A stretch of DNA of 12,629 nt. It comes from Gammaproteobacteria bacterium (lineage in GTDB: Bacteria > Pseudomonadota > Gammaproteobacteria > SZUA-229). Position 1 is the stretch's first letter, and the number at the start of each line of letters is the position of its first letter. The notes beneath the pieces are model-generated. The model made no database searches, had not been told where the DNA came from, and was given only the letters and a program-made list of their open reading frames with translations. Below are positions 1-6,408 of the stretch, in pieces. The translations under genes were made by a program, and so were the position numbers. The stretch covers positions 1 to 12,629 of the forward strand of contig JALTRC010000158.1 of assembly GCA_026998145.1 (NCBI GenBank). Direction: 5' to 3'.

Positions 1-652
1 CACTTAAATCTTTATCAGGCAATATTTTACTTTGCATTTTATTGATAAATTGATCATCGCCAAGATATATCTGATTTTTTAGTTCTTCCCACGGTTTTGG
101 TTGGTTTCTACCCTGAGAAACAAATTCGCAATATTGTTTTATGGCGGTTTGTTTTTTTCGTGAAAACGAAGCCAGAATCCAGTCTGTCATCAGCCATGGA
201 TGAGTTTCAGATAAACCCGCTGTTGCTCGATAACTGCTCCACGCCCAATCTTTTGCACTTCTTACCATTCGAGCGCGCACCGGATTTAAAACGATATAAC
301 GAGCGAGTTCCAGTAGATAACTTTCTTTCTGCACCAGGATCGCTTTATACCTTCCCTGAAAAACATGACCTACCCTTTTGTGCCGGCGGTTGTATCGCTG
401 TGTATAAACACCATTCAAGTGCCTCATCCCTTTGGCCAAATTACCGTCTGGTGTTTCGATTAGCAAATGATAGTGATTGCTCATCAGGCAATAGGCGTGA
501 ATTGACCAATTGAAACGCTCCATTACCTCAGCCAGCACCTCAAGATAAGCCCCTCTATCATTATCATCTTGGTAGATATCATCCTGCCCGTCACCTCGGG
601 ACGTGACGTGATAGAGCGCGCCTGCAAATTCTATTCTTAGTGGTCTTGCCAT
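1..652 (-). CDS. REP-associated tyrosine transposase (RAYT, Y1_Tnp/HUH family), 3' end outside window
   Basis: An uninterrupted reading frame runs from an ATG at 652 off the left edge: 217 codons, no stop, C-terminus missing. It starts MARPLRIEFAGALYHVTSRG, the usual opening of RAYT proteins. The HUH metal-binding motif is His60-Tyr61-His62 (SNHYHLLIET). The basic FQGRYKAILV stretch lies at about 98-107. The likely catalytic tyrosine is Tyr119 (LARYIVLNPVRARM). Family members are single-strand DNA transposases related to IS200/IS605 TnpA; many are domesticated and act on dispersed REP palindromes. No clear ribosome site precedes the ATG, which lies nine bases beyond the stop of the Rhs remnant. 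A conserved-looking leader (671-704) sits directly upstream. No frameshift is seen, so it may be functional. The family call is firm; activity and any REP partner are inference. Confidence 0.9.
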   Translation of the reverse strand, partial: MARPLRIEFAGALYHVTSRGDGQDDIYQDDNDRGAYLEVLAEVMERFNWSIHAYCLMSNHYHLLIETPDGNLAKGMRHLNGVYTQRYNRRHKRVGHVFQGRYKAILVQKESYLLELARYIVLNPVRARMVRSAKDWAWSSYRATAGLSETHPWLMTDWILASFSRKKQTAIKQYCEFVSQGRNQPKPWEELKNQIYLGDDQFINKMQSKILPDKDLS

Positions 653-661
653 AGATTCAGG

Positions 662-1105
662 TTAACATGACGGATAGACAAAAGACAAGACCTGACCCCT
701 GACATGTGCGGGGGTTAAACCACAATTTACAACTGTCTGGAAATCCGTATTATCTTTTATGCCATCACCATTAACATCATAGGCCGGGTCTGTTGATTTT
801 GAGTAGTTGAAATAATATATCAAAAAGTCTTCTACGCTAATGGAGCCATCATTATCCAGATCCGCATTCAGAAATGGCTCGCCACTATCCGGGCGATGTT
901 CCAGCATTGCCAGTGGCTTAGATTCCATATAAATATATTCCTTTACAACCTTTCCGGTAGGTCCAATTTCAGCCAGCAGTTCACCATTAAGGCCATATAA
1001 ATATACCTGGCTTTGTCCGTACCCCAGATCACCCGCATACCCATCAGCCACAGTTTTTTAAATGGTTCGCTGATGACCCAGTCCATTATATTCAAAACCC
1101 AATAA
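662..1105 (-). pseudogene. Decayed 3' end of an Rhs/YD-repeat protein with EF-hand (dockerin-like) loops
   Basis: In one frame this reads GFEYNGLGHQRTI, an in-frame TAA at 1058-1060, then KTVADGYAGDLGYGQ and VYLYGLNGELLAEIGPTG. That is YD/RHS-repeat sequence interrupted by a nonsense codon. The part after the stop (from GTG at 1051, 129 codons) could still be translated. It continues with two calcium-loop motifs, DLDNDGSISVED and DVNGDGIKDNTD, as in type I dockerin or EF-hand tails. Its last ~14 residues (VRGQVLSFVYPSC) are encoded by the leader of the downstream transposase, so the natural C-terminus was probably lost there. The 5' part of the gene is absent: recognisable Rhs sequence begins right after the helicase stop codon. 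Full Rhs proteins exceed 1000 residues, so this is a remnant. The family call is good; the dockerin label is less certain. Confidence 0.75.
671..704 (-). repeat. Transposase leader, copy 1 of an outward-facing repeat pair
   Basis: On the minus strand this reads tgtCAGGGGTCAGGTCTTG followed by tcttttgtctatc, ending about 18 bases before the RAYT start. It overlaps the last codons of the Rhs remnant. A similar sequence lies at 2972-3004 on the plus strand. Leaders of this kind occur upstream of RAYT-type transposases in other proteobacteria as I remember them; I could not search. Confidence 0.5.
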
Positions 1106-1106
1106 A

Positions 1107-2957
1107 CTAAGGCGCAACGAGCTGAACCATTCGTTCAGTAAATGACGTTATTTCACTAGAGGTAATAAGTAATTGAGATTTTGCTCGCGTCATTCCTACA
1201 TACATGAGCCTTACCTGATCTGATATTTCTTTAGCCACAAACTGTATTTTATTTATTCCTGCCAGAATCACAGTATCAAATTCAAGACCTTTGCTACTAT
1301 GAAAAGAAAGCACACTAACAAGTTTTTGTGCTGGATTATATGCCAATTTGTTTTCCTTACTCACCATGCAAAGATTCGCAATTCCTGCCAAAGACAACTG
1401 CTGGGAGACAATCTCTGCCTGTTTATTTGTTGGTACAAGTATGGCTATCTCATCAGCAGATTGACCATCAACTAACCATTTCTGAACACAGCGTATAAGG
1501 TAATCAAGCTCTTCATCTTGCTCTTCAAACTGCCTGAATACGGGAGCTGGCCCTGATGTGCCGGCTGACTCTGGTGAAATAACCGGTATATGATCATCAT
1601 CTGATGTCTCTTCAGAAATAAACTCTTTAGCAAACTGATAAGCGAAATCTAAAATTTCTCTTGTATTTCGATAATTAAGCTTCAGTATTGTTGTGCGACC
1701 CCTTGCTTTAATACCGACGCTGGAGAGGCTAAAATCAAGCCCAGCATGTTTCTTATAAATTGATTGGGCATCATCGTAAAGCAATAATATCGAATCTGTT
1801 TTCGGGTCAACCATCTGTGTAACTAACTTTAGCCATTCAGATTCAAAGTCATGACCTTCATCAATAAGCACTGCGCCATATTGTGCACGAGGTATTTGTT
1901 TTTTTTCAACACCATGGATAACGGCCGAAACCTGCCTTTCCCAATACGGAGCATCCCCTTTTAGAACATCACAATGATAGGTTTTAATCTGTTGTCCACA
2001 CCAATCATGAAAATGATAAACCTGAACTTTATGTTCAACTTTTTTTTCAATGACATAATGCCGTAAACGAGATGCAAGTGACACATTGAAACAGAGCACC
2101 AGAATTGGTTTATTAAGCTCCTCTGCCAACTGTATTGCTCGAAACCCAAGTATCATGGTTTTACCTGAACCAGCCACACCATGTATAACACGATGACCAT
2201 GCCCCAAATTTCGCGCTAGTTGCTCCTGCTGTAAATCCATAATTTTAATAACGTCAGGTAAGCTAGCCGGAGAGTCTAACGTTTCATTATCACATTCTAC
2301 AAACAAATCACCTTGAGTATCTTCAATTCTGAGTTCAGGAAATAAATGCCAGCGTATTCTTTCTATCTCAGGAAGACTCAACGTTTGGTTGAATGAGTAA
2401 TTAAACATCCCCCACAAACTTTCCTGAAATTCTTCAGCATCCATATTCTCAGTCATTTCATTTTTACAAAGAATTAAGTGTCCCGGCAACACTTGCATAC
2501 CATCTGAACCTAAGGCTTTATTTAACTGATTTTGAGTGATATTGGGAAATACAGCACCATAACCATAAGGCAACTTTAATTTACCTTTATAATCACCAGA
2601 TTGAGCAACGAGCTCACTGTCTTCAGACAGCATATTAATCACCTGATAAGCACCCTGCCTTGCTTGCTCAATTGGATTAGCAACTGTGACTCTGCCATTA
2701 TTTGTCAGCAATTCAACGCGTGACTTTGATATTTTTTTGATCGTTTCCAGTCGCCAGTCTTTCACTTCAAGAAACAGAAGCCCGCGAGAAGGGTGCAGAA
2801 TAATAAAATCAGGATATCTATTTTTGCGTCCGACTGGAATATCAAACCAACACAGATAATCATCTTCAAGAAAAGTTTCTAGCCTACGAGCTAACCGCTT
2901 TTCACCAGATGTCATCTTAGTAAGACAGGTATTTAAATTTGGTATTAGTTGAGCCAT
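1107..2957 (-). CDS. NERD-domain nuclease fused to UvrD/Rep-like superfamily 1 helicase
   Basis: This is an intact 616-residue gene. The N-terminal third is a NERD (nuclease-related) domain with a PD-(D/E)XK-like core: Glu19, Asp50 (YPDFIIL), Glu64 and Lys66 (LEVKDW). The rest is a UvrD-like helicase. A Q-motif-like Gln246 precedes Walker A GVAGSGKT (260-267). Walker B is VLIDEGHDF with Asp366-Glu367. Motif III-like LLLYDDAQSIY is at 391-401, KLNYRNT at 426-431, SFHSSKGLEFDTVIL at 551-565, and LMYVGMTRAKSQLLI at 584-598. All motor motifs are present, so it probably unwinds or translocates on DNA with ATP; cleavage is possible but unproven. No Shine-Dalgarno is visible before the ATG. Base composition is A+T rich compared with the znu and dsb genes, and it sits between an Rhs remnant and a repeat copy, suggesting horizontal arrival. 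A role in DNA repair or phage defence is a guess. Confidence 0.88.
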   Translation of the reverse strand: MAQLIPNLNTCLTKMTSGEKRLARRLETFLEDDYLCWFDIPVGRKNRYPDFIILHPSRGLLFLEVKDWRLETIKKISKSRVELLTNNGRVTVANPIEQARQGAYQVINMLSEDSELVAQSGDYKGKLKLPYGYGAVFPNITQNQLNKALGSDGMQVLPGHLILCKNEMTENMDAEEFQESLWGMFNYSFNQTLSLPEIERIRWHLFPELRIEDTQGDLFVECDNETLDSPASLPDVIKIMDLQQEQLARNLGHGHRVIHGVAGSGKTMILGFRAIQLAEELNKPILVLCFNVSLASRLRHYVIEKKVEHKVQVYHFHDWCGQQIKTYHCDVLKGDAPYWERQVSAVIHGVEKKQIPRAQYGAVLIDEGHDFESEWLKLVTQMVDPKTDSILLLYDDAQSIYKKHAGLDFSLSSVGIKARGRTTILKLNYRNTREILDFAYQFAKEFISEETSDDDHIPVISPESAGTSGPAPVFRQFEEQDEELDYLIRCVQKWLVDGQSADEIAILVPTNKQAEIVSQQLSLAGIANLCMVSKENKLAYNPAQKLVSVLSFHSSKGLEFDTVILAGINKIQFVAKEISDQVRLMYVGMTRAKSQLLITSSEITSFTERMVQLVAP

Positions 2958-2971
2958 ATATTATTACTGAA

Positions 2972-3004
2972 TGACAGGGCCAGGTCTTTGATTTATGACA
3001 TTTC
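2972..3004 (+). repeat. Copy 2 of the outward-facing repeat pair
   Basis: On the plus strand this reads tgaCAGGGCCAGGTCTTTG followed by atttatgacatttc. It matches copy 1 (671-704, minus) over the CAGGG/CAGGTCTT core with small gaps. It lies just upstream of the helicase start, pointing away from it. The following bases include a weak ACCG-tcc-CGGT hairpin with T-rich tail (3019-3037). I see no gene in 2958-3117. Confidence 0.45.
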
Positions 3005-3117
3005 AAAAGATTAATGGTACCGTCCCGGTTTTTGTTTTAATGTAGTTTGGCCTGCGCTTTCTATACCAACGCTCTGATTTGTCGGCTTATAAGGCTCAAC
3101 CTATATCTACAAACTAT

Positions 3118-3912
3118 TCACTTCCGCTTAAACACCACCACCCGACTAACAAAAAATATCAACACCGCCACCAGCACAATCGACGGCCCTGTTGGACTAT
3201 CCCATTCCATAGAGGCAAACACGCCACCGGCAACCGATACAGCACCAAATAAAATTGCCAGCCCCAGCATGGCTTCCGGTGAATGCACAAAGCGCCGGGC
3301 ACTGGCCGCTGGCACTATGAGTAATGCGGTAATTAATAATACGCCAACCACCTGTATGGCCACCGCAATAACCATGGCCATTAACAGCATAAATATAAAT
3401 CGAATGCGGTCAACTGGCACCCCTTCACTGCGCGCCAGTTCTTCGTGTACGGTCATGGATAATAATGGCGTCCATAAACGCTGCATAGCGATTAATACAA
3501 ATAACACCACGGCCAGCATCCAGGCCAGATCTTTCCAGCTTACCGCCAGAATATCACCAAATAAATACGCCATTAAGTCCACCCGCAGCCCGGCATTTTG
3601 CATAAAGGCAATGGCTACTATGCCGGCCGCCAATGAACCATGGGCCAGTATGCCCAGCAGGCTATCACTGGACAGCTCTTTTTTGCGCTGCCAGACCACC
3701 AGCAGGCTACTCACCAGAAACCCCATGAGTAATACGCCGAACAAAGGATCGATATTCATCATCAGTGCCAGCACTGTACCCAGTAAGGCCGAGTGGGATA
3801 AGGCATCGCCAAAATAAGCCATGCGTCGCCACACCACGACACAACCCAGGGGGCCAGAGACCAGCACCACCAGAAAACCGGCCAGCAATGCGCGGATAAT
3901 AAACTCATCCAT
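3118..3912 (-). CDS. znuB: Zinc ABC transporter permease ZnuB
   Basis: This is the inner-membrane channel subunit of the high-affinity zinc importer, in the ABC-3 permease family. The protein is almost wholly hydrophobic with many membrane segments. Family landmarks are SGPLGCVVVWRRMAYFGDAL near residues 19-38, the paired VDLMAYLFGDILAV at 111-124, a conserved LLSMTV segment, VVGVLLITALLIVPAASARR, and SPTGPSIVL near the C-terminus. I start it at the ATG at 3912, giving 264 residues, close to the usual ~260. An upstream in-frame extension to 4014 would add 34 non-hydrophobic residues that lie inside znuC; an ATG at 3918 is the nearest alternative. It overlaps the end of znuC by eight bases, so translation is probably coupled and the two are one operon. 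No strong terminator is seen after it. Confidence 0.94.
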   Translation of the reverse strand: MDEFIIRALLAGFLVVLVSGPLGCVVVWRRMAYFGDALSHSALLGTVLALMMNIDPLFGVLLMGFLVSSLLVVWQRKKELSSDSLLGILAHGSLAAGIVAIAFMQNAGLRVDLMAYLFGDILAVSWKDLAWMLAVVLFVLIAMQRLWTPLLSMTVHEELARSEGVPVDRIRFIFMLLMAMVIAVAIQVVGVLLITALLIVPAASARRFVHSPEAMLGLAILFGAVSVAGGVFASMEWDSPTGPSIVLVAVLIFFVSRVVVFKRK

Positions 3913-4678
3913 GGTCATGGCCTTCATGTTTGCAGGATACGACATCCCCGTGTATGTCATGGGTATGGTCGTGATGGTGTGAGTAAACACCAATGCCCGA
4001 TAAAGGCCCGCCAAACAGTTTTAAATACTCCGGGTGCTGGCTCACCGCTTCCGGGTGACCGGTGCAACAGATGTGAGTATTTAAGCACATCACCTGATCG
4101 GTGGCTTCCATTACAAGATGTAGATCGTGGGATACCATTAATACTCCGCAGCCGGTTTCATCCCGAATACTGGCAATCAACTGATACAGTTGCTGCTGGC
4201 CGCTAATATCCACTCCCTGCGCTGGTTCATCCAGAATCAGTAAATCCGGTTGCCGTAACAGGGCTCTGGCCAGCAGCACCCGCTGCAACTCACCGCCAGA
4301 TATATTCTGCACCGGTTTATACAGCACTGATTCGGCATTCACTCTTTTCAGCACTTCAATGAGGCGGGATTCTTCAACGACACCCGATAGTTGCAAAAAA
4401 CGTTTAACGGTGAGCGGCAGGCTGGCATCCACGTGTAGCTTTTGTGGCATATAACCAATTTTTAAATTGGCCTTTTGCTTAATCTGCCCGCTGTCGGCCT
4501 TCATCAGCCCCAGTAATAATCGCAGCAATGTGGTTTTACCTGAACCATTGGGGCCAACCAGGGTAATAATCTCACCCTCGTGGATTTGCATGTCCACATG
4601 ACTGAGCACCATTCGACCGGCAATTTGCAGGCATATATCTTTGGCTTCAATCAATATTTTTTCAGGGGATGGCGTCAT
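3905..4678 (-). CDS. znuC: Zinc ABC transporter ATP-binding protein ZnuC
   Basis: This 257-residue ATPase powers zinc import through ZnuB. Motifs run in order: Walker A GPNGSGKT (42-49), Q-loop Gln79 (GYMPQK), ABC signature NISGGELQR (125-133), Walker B LLILDEP (146-152) and H-loop His184 (VSHDLHL). The last ~25 residues are histidine-rich (YSHHHDHTHDIHG, then CKHEGHDHG), a likely cytosolic metal-binding tail. The gene is first in a minus-strand operon with znuB and diverges from znuA across 83 bases that contain a Zur-like operator. The ribosome site is weak. The zur regulator gene, often next to znuC in relatives, is not in this window. Confidence 0.95.
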   Translation of the reverse strand: MTPSPEKILIEAKDICLQIAGRMVLSHVDMQIHEGEIITLVGPNGSGKTTLLRLLLGLMKADSGQIKQKANLKIGYMPQKLHVDASLPLTVKRFLQLSGVVEESRLIEVLKRVNAESVLYKPVQNISGGELQRVLLARALLRQPDLLILDEPAQGVDISGQQQLYQLIASIRDETGCGVLMVSHDLHLVMEATDQVMCLNTHICCTGHPEAVSQHPEYLKLFGGPLSGIGVYSHHHDHTHDIHGDVVSCKHEGHDHG

Positions 4679-4721
4679 CTGGAAATCGCTGTGAATTTAG
4701 CACGGGGCATCGTAAAATCGC

Positions 4722-4734
4722 TGTTACGATAACA
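4722..4734. promoter_or_regulatory. Candidate Zur operator between znuC and znuA
   Basis: The sequence TGTTA-CGA-TAACA is a perfect 5+3+5 inverted repeat. Read on the minus strand it continues as aaaATGTTATCGTAACAgc, resembling the ATGTTAT...ATAACAT pattern of gammaproteobacterial Zur boxes. It lies 44 bases from the znuC start and 28 from the znuA start, so one site could repress both operons when zinc is ample. A second inverted repeat, ATCGTAA-n8-TTACGAT (4709-4730), overlaps it. Binding is inferred from position and similarity only. Confidence 0.6.
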
Positions 4735-4761
4735 TTTTAAGGAAGCGAAGCGAAGCCGCCC

Positions 4762-5670
4762 ATGATTTCTTTTTTTCAGCGTTCAGGATCATTCATACTG
4801 GCTTTAATCCCTTTACTTTGTTTTAGCTCGTCCAGCAGTTTTGCATCACCTACAGTTGTGGTTAGCATCAAGCCACTGCATTCTCTTGTCAGTTTTATTA
4901 TGCAGGATGTGGGCACGCCCCGTTTATTAATCACGGATAACCAGTCGGTACACGACTATCAGATACGCCCTTCCCAGCGCCGCCTGCTGGCAAAAGCGGA
5001 GATGATTATTTATGCCAGCAATCATGTGGAAACCTTTATACCGGCTTTACAGAAAAGCCTGAAGGATAAAACCTATATTAATTTATCTGCCATTAAGAAT
5101 ATATCTTTGCTGGATGCCAGAAGCCTTAACCATTCTGCCCATGGCGATCGGGATAAAGATGGCCATATCTGGTTATCAATCGATAACGCCTTGCGCATTG
5201 CACAATATATCAGCCGGCGTCTGGCTCAGGATGACCCTCAACATACGGCTATTTACCAGCGCAATCTTGCTCAATTACAGCCCCGTTTATTACAGCTTAA
5301 ACAGCATATCGAACGGCAGTTAAAACCCTTACAGGATAAACCCTATTTAATCTTTCATGATGCTTTTCAATATTTCGAGCAGGAATTTCACTTAAGCCAT
5401 GGTTACTATGTCACCACCAGCGCCGACCATAAAATGGGGATTAAATATATTGCCGCACTCAAACGAAGCATCCGCCAGCAGAATATTCATTGCATTTATT
5501 ATGAGCCACCTCATATTCCCAAACTGATTAACACCTTAAGCAGCGGGCAAGCAGTAAAATTACGGGCTCTGGATCCACTGGCCGTGACACTTAAACCGGG
5601 GCCTGATCTATACTTTACACATATTCAGCATATTGCAGATCAATTTCAGAGCTGCCTGAATTCGGAATAA
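4762..5670 (+). CDS. znuA: Zinc ABC transporter periplasmic binding protein ZnuA
   Basis: This 302-residue protein has a signal peptide (hydrophobic core ~11-20, likely cleavage after FA at about 28). It carries the cluster A-I metal-binding fold: VVVSIKPLHSLV at 32-43, His64 in SVHDYQIRPSQ, His135 in DGHIWLS and His199 in IFHDAFQYFE. These correspond to the three zinc-binding histidines of ZnuA. Cys244 (HCIYYEPP) and Cys298 (QSCLN) match the second-lobe disulfide known in E. coli ZnuA. The C-terminal LDPLAVTLKPGPDLYFTHI is typical. The flexible loop before His135 is short and not very His-rich (HSAHGDRDKDGH). The gene diverges from znuC. Its nearest AAGGAAG ribosome site is about 15 bases from the ATG, with a triple GAAGC repeat (4742-4756) in between. 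Confidence 0.92.
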   Translation: MISFFQRSGSFILALIPLLCFSSSSSFASPTVVVSIKPLHSLVSFIMQDVGTPRLLITDNQSVHDYQIRPSQRRLLAKAEMIIYASNHVETFIPALQKSLKDKTYINLSAIKNISLLDARSLNHSAHGDRDKDGHIWLSIDNALRIAQYISRRLAQDDPQHTAIYQRNLAQLQPRLLQLKQHIERQLKPLQDKPYLIFHDAFQYFEQEFHLSHGYYVTTSADHKMGIKYIAALKRSIRQQNIHCIYYEPPHIPKLINTLSSGQAVKLRALDPLAVTLKPGPDLYFTHIQHIADQFQSCLNSE

Positions 5671-5686
5671 CGAAGGACGCTATTTC

Positions 5687-5977
5687 ATGTTAAGACGCGA
5701 TAGACGAAAACCCACCCGGAATACCCACCTGGATCTGACCCGGCTTTTTGATAAACAGCAGCAACACAAAGATTTTCCCGTGCACAATATCAGCCGTGGC
5801 GGCCTGTGCTTTTCCAGCAGCGAATGTTTTGATGTGGATGAACGTGTGCAGATCACCGTCTTTGAAGGCCAGCAGGCCATTCATCAGGCTCTGGGGCGAA
5901 TCTGCTACCGCACTGAAACGGATTCAGGGAATGATATTTACGGCATCAGCTTTCTGGATAACTATATTCTTAATTAA
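5687..5977 (+). CDS. Small PilZ-domain protein
   Basis: This 96-residue protein is a single PilZ-like domain. It shows both c-di-GMP-binding signatures: an RxxxR motif in the N-terminal arginine cluster (RRDRR, Arg3-Arg7) and NISRGG (Asn34, Ser36, Gly39) as the [D/N]xSxxG motif. The closing YGISFLD strand is also typical. It starts 16 bases after znuA with a good ribosome site (GAAGGA), so it is probably co-transcribed. That would place a c-di-GMP receptor under the same promoter as zinc uptake. It lacks an output domain, signal peptide or membrane segment, so it likely acts in the cytosol by binding a partner. The target is unknown. A hairpin terminator follows at 5992-6014. Confidence 0.82.
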   Translation: MLRRDRRKPTRNTHLDLTRLFDKQQQHKDFPVHNISRGGLCFSSSECFDVDERVQITVFEGQQAIHQALGRICYRTETDSGNDIYGISFLDNYILN

Positions 5978-5991
5978 TTTCAGGCAAAAAA

Positions 5992-6014
5992 AAAGAGACG
6001 CAGCGCATCTCTTT
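5992..6014 (+). terminator. Hairpin terminator after znuA-pilZ
   Basis: AAAGAGA (5992-5998) pairs with TCTCTTT (6008-6014), extended inward by a GC pair after one mismatch. A run of nine A precedes it and a short T-rich tail follows. Read on the minus strand the A-run becomes T9, so it could stop transcription both ways. It begins 14 bases after the pilZ stop. Confidence 0.6.
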
Positions 6015-6020
6015 CTTCAG

Positions 6021-6071
6021 AATAAAAATGGCGGGGCTAATCCATGCCCCTAAGCATCAGCGTGGTTGCTT
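6021..6071. repeat. 51-bp two-hairpin repeat, copy 1
   Basis: It begins aataaaaatggcgggg and ends cagcgtggttgctt. Hairpin A pairs GGGGC (6033-6037) with GCCCC (6046-6050). Hairpin B is AAGCATCA-GCG-TGG with one bulged T and TGCTT (6052-6071). It matches copy 2 at 46 of 51 positions, 122 bases downstream. Confidence 0.75.
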
Positions 6072-6142
6072 ATATAAAAACTCAATATGAAAAAAACGAC
6101 AGTGTCGTAACATCGGCTACAAAGCCTTAAGCTTCATAGCGG

Positions 6143-6193
6143 AATAAAAATAGCGGAGCTATTCCGTGCTCCTAAGCATCAGCGTGGTTGCTT
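6143..6193. repeat. 51-bp two-hairpin repeat, copy 2
   Basis: Hairpin A pairs GGAGC (6155-6159) with GCTCC (6168-6172), so relative to copy 1 a G-C pair has become A-T with both sides changed. Hairpin B (6174-6193) is identical to copy 1 and is followed by two more T residues. The conserved 3' half argues for a maintained structure. Confidence 0.75.
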
Positions 6194-6320
6194 TTGAAAA
6201 ATCTTACAAATTCCAGTTTAGAACTATATAAAACCTGTGTAAGTAAGAGCAGCTTATGTGCCAACTATCACAAAGCTTTAAAATCAATAACTTACAAAAA
6301 CAGCTTTCTCTTCAGGCCCC

Positions 6321-6368
6321 GTAGGCATTGCAACTTGCAATAAGGCGTTTATTGCATGCTTGCATTGC
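6321..6368 (+). repeat. REP-like element: GTAG head and nested imperfect hairpin
   Basis: A GTAG tetranucleotide (6321-6324) is followed by a two-tier hairpin. The outer stem is GCATTGCAA (6325-6333) with TTGCATTGC (6360-6368), one mismatch. The inner stem is TGCAATAA (6336-6343) with TTATTGCA (6349-6356), loop GGCGT. A GTAG head plus imperfect palindrome is the layout of REP elements. The stretch ATAAGGCGTTTA also resembles one enterobacterial REP class. Only one copy is visible here, so membership in a repeat family is unproven. Confidence 0.45.
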
Positions 6369-6408
6369 GCAACTCATTTAAAACGGGTGTTTATAGGGCT
6401 TTTGTATT

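Noticed and set aside
97..513. Plus-strand open frame of 138 codons
   Set aside because: It lies antisense to the RAYT transposase, whose motifs and continuous minus-strand frame are clear; it shows no recognisable domain.
3047..3817. Plus-strand open frame of 256 codons
   Set aside because: It is antisense to znuB. Its composition (runs of Thr, Ser, Asn, Ala) is what a reversed hydrophobic membrane gene gives.
6021..6193. CRISPR array
   Set aside because: There are only two repeat copies, with a 71-base spacing, sequence divergence between copies and no cas genes in the window.
6256..6324. Possible 22-residue peptide starting MCQLSQSFKINN
   Set aside because: There is no convincing ribosome site, and short frames of this size are expected by chance in A+T-rich DNA.
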